Below, piece by piece: positions 18,363-26,700 of a DNA stretch of 64,000 bases. Within the stretch, counting starts at the first letter, position 1. Every line of letters starts with the position of its first letter. The notes under the pieces are model-generated. The model saw nothing but the letters and a program-made list of their open reading frames with translations. It was not told where the DNA came from and did no database searches. Source of the stretch: DASXUL01 sp036504855 (GTDB taxonomy: Bacteria > Armatimonadota > DTGP01 > JAKQQT01). The position numbers and the translations under genes are program-made. Where the stretch lies: the NCBI GenBank assembly GCA_036504855.1, contig DASXUL010000156.1, forward strand, positions 21,111 through 85,110, given 5' to 3'.

Positions 18363-19109
18363 CTACGACGAGATCACGGGCTTACAGAACACGGCATCGC
18401 CCTGAACTACCATACCTGTCCCATTCCCACACCGAAGCTGGTCAAGCAATCCCCGGAACTCGAACCCCAGAGACCGCATCAGGTCGAAAATGTCACTGAA
18501 CAAGGGCCCCCCCTCATAAAGTGGGATGAAAGACACTTCGGCCACAACAACTTGGGCGGCAGCGAATATATCCCTGCCACCGGCTACGACCATTGCCTCT
18601 GCCCCTTGTACATCCATCTTGACCAAGATGCGCTCAGACCCGTCTAGTTGGATCTTTGAATCCAGTCGAACGACCGGTACTTCAACGCTACCACCTCCGT
18701 CACTACCCGGCCACAGGCGCGCATGTGCAGCCATAGGGAGAAGAGATGACGAATCGAGAAAACCTTGCCCCCCAAGGTGAAACTTCATGATGCCCTCTTT
18801 GTCCGCAAGCGCAACGTTGTGCAACACAATACTCGGTATACGTTGCGTTACAGAAGACAAAGTCCTGTAGCTTTGCGGGATGGGTTCGAAGGCGTGTATG
18901 ATCGCGTCCGGGAACAATGCATGGAATGTCTTCGCTAGAGAACCACGCGCAGCTCCGATGTCAAGAATAAGGTCGAACTCCTGTTTCGTAAGCCAAGGAA
19001 TGTTCCATTCGTAATAGTCCCGAGGCACAATTCCCTGTCGAAGAAGAGCAGTCTCCCGTTGAAATCGACGTGGATGTATAGCTCTGTTCGCAACCCTTGC
19101 GATATTCAT
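18363..19109 (-). CDS. FkbM-family SAM-dependent methyltransferase
   Basis: A 248-residue methyltransferase. FDLILDIGAARGSLAKTFHA is the SAM-binding loop with its GxxxG, IIHAFEPIPQSYRTLSS has the acidic end of strand two, and VKMDVQGAEAMVVAGG is the diagnostic FkbM segment (DVQG/DVEGxE). Members O-methylate sugars or other small groups, and in polysaccharide clusters they often cap or modify a chain end. With Wzm/Wzt-type export, terminal methylation can signal chain termination and be read by the Wzt C-terminal domain. That link is inference here, supported by the genes being neighbours. Confidence 0.87.
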   Translation of the reverse strand: MNIARVANRAIHPRRFQRETALLRQGIVPRDYYEWNIPWLTKQEFDLILDIGAARGSLAKTFHALFPDAIIHAFEPIPQSYRTLSSVTQRIPSIVLHNVALADKEGIMKFHLGGQGFLDSSSLLPMAAHARLWPGSDGGGSVEVPVVRLDSKIQLDGSERILVKMDVQGAEAMVVAGGRDIFAAAQVVVAEVSFIPLYEGGPLFSDIFDLMRSLGFEFRGLLDQLRCGNGTGMVVQGDAVFCKPVISS

Positions 19110-19176
19110 CTAGCGTCCTTTGCGGTAAGCCATTCTGGCGGCATCGTCGCATTCATGTGCTGACATCCGTCTACCG

Positions 19177-20481
19177 TCACAGTTGCTCGCTAGTCTCCAC
19201 TAGAGGTTCCGACCTCGTAACCGTTGACGTATTCCAGCCTAGGATAGGTGCGATAACGCCGGGACGTTTCACACTACCAAGAATACTCCAGAACGGCGAT
19301 TCACCGTGCGATAGGGAGATAGAGAACTGAACGACAGGCTCCTCGGACGATGAGATCCATCTACTGCAGTGTAGGCTTATCCGAGGCACAACGCCGTATT
19401 CCCCGGCGTTGAGCATATTGCGTGGGAGTAAACACCGAAGATGGTTCACTCCTTCGTGCATTGCGGGCCACTGGGGCTCAGCTTCATCGTTCTGGTATGA
19501 GCGCAACACAGTAACACCATCAGCTCGCACAAGATCAAAACCAATGGTTAGGGAGGGGTGTAGGTGCCTAATCAGACACTCAATTTGAATCGTGATGTAC
19601 TCAGAACTGCCAAATTCCGTTCGTGACTCTCCTCTTGCGTCGAGTACTTTGAGTGCCAGCAATTCCAGAATATCATCCACTTGCTTCGGCGCATCAGCTT
19701 CCCATACCCCTGAAGAGGACGGCCTAACTTCCAGCTCCATATAGCGAGATACAGCCTTATCGGACAAGGTATCTAACAGCACTCTCCCCGCGGCTAGTAC
19801 CACCGTCCGAGGGCACAACTGCTTTACAGCTTGCATGTTATGGCTCACGAACAGCACAGTTCGGCCGCCCTTCGCCACTTCGCCCATCTTGCCGAGGCAC
19901 TTCTTCTGAAACTGCGCATCGCCAACGGCCAGAACTTCGTCGATGACGAGGATTTCCGGCTCCAGGTGGGCGGCCACCGCGAAGGCCAAGCGCACGTACA
20001 TACCGCTGGAGTAGCGTTTGACTGGAGTGTCTAGGAACTTCTCGATTTCGGCGAAGTCCACAATCTCATCGAATTTGCGCTTGATTTCCCCGCGGGTCAT
20101 CCCGAGGATCGCGCCGTTCAGATAGATGTTCTCGCGGCCAGTTAGCTCCGGATGGAAGCCGGTGCCAACCTCGAGGAGACTGGCGACCCGGCCGCGCATC
20201 GTGATCTTGCCCTCCGTCGGTGGAGTGATCTGCGAGAGAATCTTCAGCAGCGTGCTCTTGCCGGCGCCGTTGCGGCCGATGATCCCGATCGCTTCGCCCG
20301 GCTGAACACTGAAACTGACGTCCTTCAGGGCCCAGAACTCGCTCTTCGCCTCACGCTCTCGGCGCGCTATCGGAGAGACCCATTTCGCCATCTCGTCGCG
20401 TATCGAAAGATACGGTTCCTTGTTGGCTCCGATGCGGTATCGCTTGCCGACTCCCTCAATCTCGATGATGGGCTTTGACAT
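19177..20481 (-). CDS. wzt: Polysaccharide ABC transporter ATP-binding protein with Wzt C-terminal domain
   Basis: A 434-residue exporter ATPase. The nucleotide-binding domain spans roughly residues 1-240: Walker A GRNGAGKS at 69-76, signature-type KRYSSGMYVRLAFAVA and Walker B EILVIDEVLAVGD, followed by the switch histidine in VLFVSHNM. Residues ~260-434 form a beta-rich Wzt_C-type domain (ITIQIECLIRHLHPSLTIGF) that in known systems binds the capped end of the glycan and confers specificity. It starts two bases after wzm ends. Together they move the finished polysaccharide across the inner membrane using ATP. Confidence 0.95.
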   Translation of the reverse strand: MSKPIIEIEGVGKRYRIGANKEPYLSIRDEMAKWVSPIARREREAKSEFWALKDVSFSVQPGEAIGIIGRNGAGKSTLLKILSQITPPTEGKITMRGRVASLLEVGTGFHPELTGRENIYLNGAILGMTRGEIKRKFDEIVDFAEIEKFLDTPVKRYSSGMYVRLAFAVAAHLEPEILVIDEVLAVGDAQFQKKCLGKMGEVAKGGRTVLFVSHNMQAVKQLCPRTVVLAAGRVLLDTLSDKAVSRYMELEVRPSSSGVWEADAPKQVDDILELLALKVLDARGESRTEFGSSEYITIQIECLIRHLHPSLTIGFDLVRADGVTVLRSYQNDEAEPQWPAMHEGVNHLRCLLPRNMLNAGEYGVVPRISLHCSRWISSSEEPVVQFSISLSHGESPFWSILGSVKRPGVIAPILGWNTSTVTRSEPLVETSEQL

Positions 20482-20483
20482 GC

Positions 20484-21326
20484 TTACACGATATCCGCAA
20501 AGTAACGCTCAGTGCTTCGGAAATAGTACAGCCCGAACGTAAAGAAGACTATGCTCATCAGCAAGGAAACCGCAAGAACGTGCCATTCCACAGCGCCGTG
20601 TCCGAGGATCGCCGCCCGCGCAGTCGTGATGACGCCGGAGATCGGGTTCAGCCACAGCATGGCGGTTTTGGCGGCGGGATGCCGGTCCAACATGCTAACA
20701 GGGTATATGACTGGAGTGACGTACATCAGTATGTTGATGACGAACGGCAGCGCGTAACGGATGTCGCGGTACTTTATGTTCAGTGACGCAAAGAACAGCC
20801 CCAGCCCCATGGAAGACAGCACCGCGCAAGCGAGAAGCACCGGCAGGAGCGCGATTCCCAGCAGATGCGGCCTGATGCCGTAGTAGACCATCATGCCGCC
20901 GAGAATGAGGCTCGCGATCGCCATATCCACCAAGCCGGTTGTGGCCGCCGTAGCCGGCACAATAAGACGCGGGAAGTACACCTTCTGGATGATTGCGGCG
21001 TTGGAGACCATCGACTGGCTGGCGTTCGTCAACGTCCCGGAATAGTAGAGCCAGAACAACTGCCCCACGTACAAAAAGATGGGATAAGGCGTTCCATCAC
21101 CGCTGTCAATCTTCGCGACCCTGTTGAAAATGAACGTGAAGATCACCATGCTGATGAAGGGCTGGAAGAGAGCCCACAGCACGCCTAGAACAGTCTGCTT
21201 GTAGCGGACGGAGATATCGCGCCACGCCAGGACCAGAAAGAGGTCCCGGTAGCGCCAGAGTTCGCCCCAGTTGATGCTCAGAAATCGCTTTGGCGGGGAG
21301 ATCACAAACTCGACGGGCTCACTCAC
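20484..21326 (-). CDS. wzm: Polysaccharide ABC transporter permease
   Basis: A 280-residue ABC-2 family permease with six predicted membrane segments. WRYRDLFLVLAWRDISVRYK is the typical amphipathic start, and TVLGVLWALFQPFISMVIFT and YVTPVIYPVSMLDRHPAA lie in the ABC2 signature region (VTPVIYP is characteristic of Wzm/KpsM/TagG). It pairs with the wzt gene two bases downstream. In the ABC-dependent pathway the dimer forms the channel for lipid-linked polysaccharide leaving the cytoplasm. Start ATG is the natural one, 47 bases after gmd. Confidence 0.94.
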   Translation of the reverse strand: MSEPVEFVISPPKRFLSINWGELWRYRDLFLVLAWRDISVRYKQTVLGVLWALFQPFISMVIFTFIFNRVAKIDSGDGTPYPIFLYVGQLFWLYYSGTLTNASQSMVSNAAIIQKVYFPRLIVPATAATTGLVDMAIASLILGGMMVYYGIRPHLLGIALLPVLLACAVLSSMGLGLFFASLNIKYRDIRYALPFVINILMYVTPVIYPVSMLDRHPAAKTAMLWLNPISGVITTARAAILGHGAVEWHVLAVSLLMSIVFFTFGLYYFRSTERYFADIV

Positions 21327-21373
21327 CGGTACCTGCCTCTGGCTGGTAAGCAGAACGCATCTGCGTGTTTCCT

Positions 21374-22414
21374 TCAGCCATTCTTCATCGCCGTCTGTAG
21401 ATACCCTGCATCACGCAGAGTAAGCTCTCGTCGCGCCAGCTCCATGTCGCTCTCGACCATCATTTCCACAAGAGCATCGAAAGACACAAGCGGCTGCCAA
21501 CCAAGCGCCACACGGGCTTTGGACGAATCGCCGAGAAGGTAATCGACTTCCGCGGGGCGGAAGTAGCGCGGATCCGTCGCGACAAACTCACGCCAATCCA
21601 GCGACAGAATACCAAAGGCTTTCTCAAGGAACTCCTTAACCGAATAGGACTCACCCGTCGCAACGACGTAGTCATCCGGCGCATCCTGTTGGAGCATCCG
21701 CCACATCGCTTCTACGTAGTCGCCGGCAAAGCCCCAGTCGCGCTTTGAATCCAGGTTGCCGAGGAAGAGCTTGTTCTGCAACCCCAGTTTGATCCGACCG
21801 AGCGCGCGCGTGATTTTACGCGTCACGAACGTCTCACCCCGGCGGGGTGATTCGTGGTTGAACAAGATGCCGTTGCAGATGAACATACCGTACGATTCGC
21901 GGTAGTTCACACCGTACCAGTGGGCCGCCACCTTGGCGACGGCGTACGGGCTGCGCGGGTGGAAGGGGGTCGTTTCGCTCTGCGGCGGCTTGGCGGAACC
22001 GAACATCTCCGAGGAACCGGCCTGGTAGTACCTAACCTGCTTGCCTGAAACGTCCTGGTACTCTCGAAGCGAATCCAGCAACCGCAATGCGCCGGTGCCG
22101 ACCACATCAGCGGTGTACTCAGGTTGGTCGAAGGACACGCGGACGTGAGATTGTGCGCCGAGATTGTACACCTCATCGGGCTGGGCCTTCTGCAACACGA
22201 AGCGGAGCCCCGACGAATCGGAGAGATCACCGTAATGGAGGTAGAACGTGCCTTCAGGGGTGTGGGGATCTTGGTAAAGGTGCTCAACGCGGGAGGTATT
22301 GAATGAGCTGCTGCGACGGACCAGACCGTGAACCTCGTATCCCTTGCTCAGCAGCAACTCCGCCAGGTAGGAACCATCCTGTCCTGTCACGCCGGTAATA
22401 AGGGCTCGCTTCAT
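21374..22414 (-). CDS. gmd: GDP-mannose 4,6-dehydratase
   Basis: A 346-residue extended-SDR enzyme that converts GDP-D-mannose to GDP-4-keto-6-deoxy-D-mannose, the precursor of GDP-L-fucose and GDP-rhamnose. MKRALITGVTGQDGSYLAEL gives the NADP-binding loop and GLVRRSSSFNTSRVEHLY the arginine-rich cofactor site. QAGSSEMFG holds the catalytic Ser/Glu, and SPYAVAKVAAHW the YxxxK pair. LFNHESPRRGETFVTRKI is a Gmd signature. It is the first gene of the minus-strand cluster and fits with fcl, the next enzyme, at the far end. Length and motifs match bacterial Gmd well (about 325-370 residues). Confidence 0.97.
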   Translation of the reverse strand: MKRALITGVTGQDGSYLAELLLSKGYEVHGLVRRSSSFNTSRVEHLYQDPHTPEGTFYLHYGDLSDSSGLRFVLQKAQPDEVYNLGAQSHVRVSFDQPEYTADVVGTGALRLLDSLREYQDVSGKQVRYYQAGSSEMFGSAKPPQSETTPFHPRSPYAVAKVAAHWYGVNYRESYGMFICNGILFNHESPRRGETFVTRKITRALGRIKLGLQNKLFLGNLDSKRDWGFAGDYVEAMWRMLQQDAPDDYVVATGESYSVKEFLEKAFGILSLDWREFVATDPRYFRPAEVDYLLGDSSKARVALGWQPLVSFDALVEMMVESDMELARRELTLRDAGYLQTAMKNG

Positions 22415-22882
22415 TCAGTCGTGTCTTTCCGTTATAATCTGCAGCGGTGGGGAGCCAAACCAGAAGGCCTGAGACGCCGTTTTCGTGGCGCAAGAGCGCC
22501 ATTTCACGCTCAACAAGGCGTCCAGGTTGTGCGAACTCCCCTTCTCGTAATCTGTAGGCGCTGAGGCCCCCCGGGACAGGCGCTATTTGCGCATCTGACG
22601 GGCCGGGTTCAGCGTCACTGCTTCGTTCCATGTAACCTGTCGGACCCACCGCTGGTAAGACTTTAGATGTATTTTCGTACGCCAGCCTGCCAGACGGCGT
22701 ACTCCGATTGGCCGGCAAACCGCTTCGCCGGGCGATGACGGTCTCCGAGGCAGCGCCGACTGGCAGCGCCACGGCAACTCGCGGGGCGGTCTGGCGGCAA
22801 CGCTCAGGGCCGCGTATCGGACACAACTCATCTTTCATGGCGGGAAGCGCCGAATGCAAATTGGGCCGCGTGGCAGAGGCGC
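22415..22882. other. Intergenic region upstream of gmd
   Basis: About 470 bases between the first gene of the polysaccharide operon and the cupin terminator. A minus-strand frame of about 200 codons running into gmd lacks any conserved motif and is rich in Arg, Pro and Ala, so I treat it as non-coding. The gmd-proximal end holds a promoter candidate listed separately. Composition changes here from GC-poorer on the left to GC-rich on the right, so it is the natural boundary of the polysaccharide island. Confidence 0.55.
22431..22458 (-). promoter_or_regulatory. Candidate sigma70-type promoter of the polysaccharide operon
   Basis: On the minus strand TTGGCT (22453-22458) and TATAAC (22431-22436) are separated by 16 bases and point at gmd, whose ATG begins at 22414. 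The spacing is plausible; the leader would be only about 10 bases, which is short, so confidence is modest. Confidence 0.35.
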
Positions 22883-22929
22883 GGGAAGGCCCAGTCAACG
22901 GCCGATTCCGGCGTTGACTGGGCCTTCCC
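22883..22929 (-). terminator. Perfect 18-bp hairpin after the cupin gene
   Basis: GGGAAGGCCCAGTCAACG (22883-22900) is the exact reverse complement of 22912-22929, with an 11-base loop. It starts 11 bases past the cupin stop on the minus strand, the place for a factor-independent terminator. The T-tract is weak, so termination could be assisted. It may also shield the polysaccharide promoter from read-through. Confidence 0.75.
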
Positions 22930-22940
22930 TCATGCGTCGG

Positions 22941-23354
22941 CTAGCTGTCTTCGCCCTGCTTGGCGGGCTCGCCCACCTGCACAACGGTCAGCAGCATCGC
23001 GCTCTCCTCCAGCGCCTCAACGCTGTGCGTCAGGCCGCCCGCCAGGGAGAGCAGACTCCCCGGTTCCATCTCAATCGAGCGGCCATCTTCGATCGAGAAG
23101 ATGATCCGTCCCGACAGGAGCTGCACCGTGATTGGCCCGGATACGCGGTGGTCGCGCAGCGCGACGCCAGGATGGAACGCAAACGCCGCCACGCGCAGGG
23201 GGCCCTCGTGAATCAGGGTGATCTGCGCGGCCTCTCCCCCGCCGTAATCCGGCTCTCCGCGCAACGCCTCGATCTCCTCGTCGATCCGAAAACGGTGAAG
23301 CGGCCCCTCCATGCGCTGCTTCGCATTCACTCTCACGTTCGTTCGCTGTGACAT
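22941..23354 (-). CDS. Small single-domain cupin protein
   Basis: A 137-residue protein that starts at ATG 23352-23354, preceded by a good GAGGGAG ribosome-binding site; the longer open frame upstream is GC-rich noise. The cupin core runs from about residue 48: AFAFHPGVALRDHRV, then SGPITVQLLSGRIIFSIEDG, EPGSLLSLAGGLTHSVEA. The last segment has the PGS...H layout of cupin motif 2, while motif 1 keeps a histidine but lacks the full HxH. Such proteins bind a metal and act as small-molecule sensors, isomerases or dioxygenases. The role cannot be named. It is a single-gene unit, transcribed away from the large surface protein gene. Confidence 0.8.
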   Translation of the reverse strand: MSQRTNVRVNAKQRMEGPLHRFRIDEEIEALRGEPDYGGGEAAQITLIHEGPLRVAAFAFHPGVALRDHRVSGPITVQLLSGRIIFSIEDGRSIEMEPGSLLSLAGGLTHSVEALEESAMLLTVVQVGEPAKQGEDS

Positions 23355-23742
23355 CTGCACTCCCTCTTTCCCACTGAACAACCCCGCGGCGCCGGCGCCG
23401 CCGATTCGCCCCGGGGCTCTTGTTGACCAGATCCGGTAGCCGGCGCCCGGCGCCGCTCGCCGCCTGCAAGCCTGAGAGGGCGGATCGACGATGACCCGCC
23501 TCGCTATCGGCTTCATACCCAGTTTCGACCGAGCCTGTTGTATTCGGCGGGGCGCCGCCGTCCGCCGTGTTTCCATCCCCCGCGGCAAGCCATCCCGATG
23601 GACGTTTCCGCGATGATATGCGATACTGAACCTGACAGGCGGGCGGCTGTTCGCGGCCCGTGAGGATAGCCCGCCAGGCATCACTGCCAGCGGACGCCCG
23701 CGGCGTTCCACAAGCTCCCCCGTCAACAAAAGGACACGCGTC
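23355..23742. other. Divergent intergenic region
   Basis: It separates the cupin gene (minus) from the large exported protein gene (plus) and must hold both promoters. No -35/-10 pair stands out above the GC-rich background. A less GC-rich patch near 23610-23635 (GATGATATGCGATACTG) is the best place for a promoter. Open frames running through it have no conserved content. Confidence 0.4.
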
Positions 23743-26700
23743 GTGCGCAGACTCTTCCGCGGTACCCGCTTTCATCTCGCCTCGGCCCTTCTCACCTTCG
23801 CCTATCTCTCAACCGTCTCGGCGCGTGCGCAATTCCCCTACTCCCCGGTCGAAATGCCGGCGCCTGCGGGGACAACCAGCTATCTCAATGGCATTGACCC
23901 AGCCGGACGGGTCGTGGGAGCCGCGTATATCGACTCCTCCACAGAACACGCCTTTCTGTGGCAGCCGAACGGCGCCGGGCAGGACCTGACCCCAGCGGCG
24001 CCGGCCGGCGTATCCACGGCTACCGACATCAATGCGAAGGGGCAGATTGTTGGACGCATTCCCGTTGGCTACAACACCTACCATGCCTTCCTCTGGGATG
24101 CCGGCACGCTGAAGGACCTCGGCACGCTCCCGAGCGGAACTGTCAGCGCCGCAACAGCGATCAACGGCGGCGGGCTCATCGTTGGGTATGCCTCGAACAC
24201 GGCATCCCGCTTCCTGCGGCACGCCGTCGTTTGGCAAGATGGAGTCATCCGGGATATCGGCACGTTCGGCGGTGAGCAGAGCTATGCCACCAGCGTGAAC
24301 GATGCCGGAACCGTCGTGGGTTACGCTCAGGTCGGCACTGGCGAGTACCACGCCTTTTCCTGGCAAAACAACGTCATGACGGACCTCGGCGCGCAGGCCG
24401 GCGGCGAAAGTTATGCCTACGGCGTCAACGCCGACGGGCAGATCGTGGGCTCCGCGTCGGTCGGGTGGTCGTCCCACGCGGTTGCATGGATCGCCGGCAA
24501 GATGGTTGACCTTGGCGTCCTGCCTGGCGATGAGGCATCGGCGGCGTACGCCGTCAACGACGCTGGCCAGATCGTGGGAGTCTCATGGCACACCGTCTAT
24601 GACTCCGCGTCGGGCGCCTATTCGGAGGCCGACCGCGCTTTCGTCTACACGGCCGGCCTGATGGAGGACCTGAATGCCCTGGCGTCGGCCGGCCCCGGTC
24701 GGATCTTCACCGCGGCCCACGCCATTAACGCCTCCGGCCAGATCGCCGCCGTCGCCTCTGGAGCTTCCGACACGCGCGGCGTTCGTCTGGACCCCAGCGC
24801 AACGCCGCACCTCGCGTTCATCCAGTCCCCGGCCGCAGGCCTCGCTGGAGTTCCGCTCTCCCCTCACGTTGTCGTCCAGGTGCGCGCCTCAAACGGCGCT
24901 GTGAACGACGGGTTCAACGGACCGGTGTCCGTGGCGATCAAGGCCGGCTCCGGCGCGGCGGGCGCGATCCTCAAAGGCGCTGCCGTTGTGACCGCGGTCC
25001 ATGGTGTGGCGAGCTTCGGCGGCCTCTCCGTCGACCGCGCCGGCATCGGGTACGTTCTCACCGCCAGCACGGCCAGTCTGGCATCGTCAGACAGCGCGCC
25101 CTTCCCGGTCGGGTTCCAACATGTATACGTCCGCCCGGGCGGCTCCGATGCCAACAGCGGGTCCTCCTGGAACCAGGCATTCGGCGCCATCCAGGCAGCC
25201 GTTGAATCGCCGCTGCGTCTGCCGGAGACCGAGATCTGGGTGGCGGGCGGCACGTACCTGGAAGCGATTCGCGCGTCCAGCAGCGTTCAGCTCTTCGGCG
25301 GGTTCTCCGGCGCGGAGACGGAGCGTTCCCAGCGGAACATCCCGGCCAACCCGACCATCGTGGAGGCCGGCCTCTCCGGCGCCGCCTTCGACCTGAGCGC
25401 TGACGCAACCTCCGGGAACGCCGCCGTCGACGGGTTTACCATCCGGAACAGCCTTTACGGCGTCCAGTACACGTATGGCAACGTCACCATCCGCAACAGC
25501 ACGTTTCTCGGCAACGCGCGGGCGCTGCACGGGTCGGGCGGCATCGCGCTGATTGAGGCGAACGCCGTAACCGGCTCCACACAGTCGGCCATCAGCGTTA
25601 CCGGACCAGCCATCGTGCGCAACAACGCGGTCTACGGAAATGGCTCTGTTGACGCGGGAGGAATCGCCGTCGGCGCCGGCGCTCAGGTGCTGGGGAACTC
25701 GGTTCACAACAACTCCGGCGCCTACACCGGCGGGATTTCATGCACTGGGACCGCGGTGATTGCAAACAACCTTGTGTATGCCAATGCCGCCGTTTCGGCG
25801 AACACAGGCTCCGATTCGATCCGCCTCATAGGCGGCATCCTCTGCGGCGGCGGCTCTCCCACCGTCGCAAACAACACGATCGTCGCGAACGCGGGCCAAG
25901 ATGCGGGCGGCATCGGAGTTGTCGGTTCCAGCCCAACGGTCGTCAACAACATCATCGCGTACAACTCCTCCAGCCTGTTCACGATGAACGGCGCCCCGGC
26001 GCTGCGGAACAACTGCCTGTACGGCAATGCCGCGTCCGCCGTGTCCGATAGCGCCATCGCCGGCGCCAACGGCAACATCGGCGCGGAGCCGCGATTTGCC
26101 GCTATGGGCCAGGGGAACTTCCACATCCAGGCGGCCTCGCCTTGCCGCGATGCGGGCTACAGCGCCGCCGTATCGGCGGGCGACCTGGACATGGACGGGC
26201 AGCCGCGCCTCCAGGGGCCGGCGGTGGACATGGGCGCCGATGAAAGCGATGGGACGCCCTACGTTCTGCCGCGCGTGGTTGTGCGCGTGTCGCCGACCGG
26301 CGATGACGCCGGAGACGGCGCCTCCTGGACCAGCGCAAAGCGGAGCCTGAATGCAGCCGTCGCGGCGGCGGTCGGCGGAGAAGTGTGGGTGGCGGCGGGC
26401 ACGTACTCCGGCGCCGTAAGCCTCCCGTCGTTCACTGAGATCTATGGCGGCTTCGCCGGCACGGAGACCAACCGCGACGATCGAGATCCGGTTGCCCACA
26501 TCTCCGTGATCGATGCCAGCGCCGCTGGCGACGCGGTCACCGTTCCGCCCGGGACGACCATGGCGCGCGTAGACGGGCTCACTCTGCGGAATGCCGTCTC
26601 GCGCGGCAATCCGGCCGTCGGAGGCTGTGGCGTTAACGCCGGCAGCCTGGCCAGCGTAACCGTCGCTCGCTGCACCATCGTTGGGAATGCCCTCTCCGGA

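Noticed and set aside
22433..22438. TATAAT on the plus strand upstream of gmd
   Set aside because: No -35 box at proper distance and no plus-strand gene nearby; the opposite-strand reading gives a better promoter for gmd.
22284..22898. Minus-strand frame of about 200 codons running into gmd
   Set aside because: It overlaps the gmd start out of frame, spans the putative promoter, and has no conserved features.
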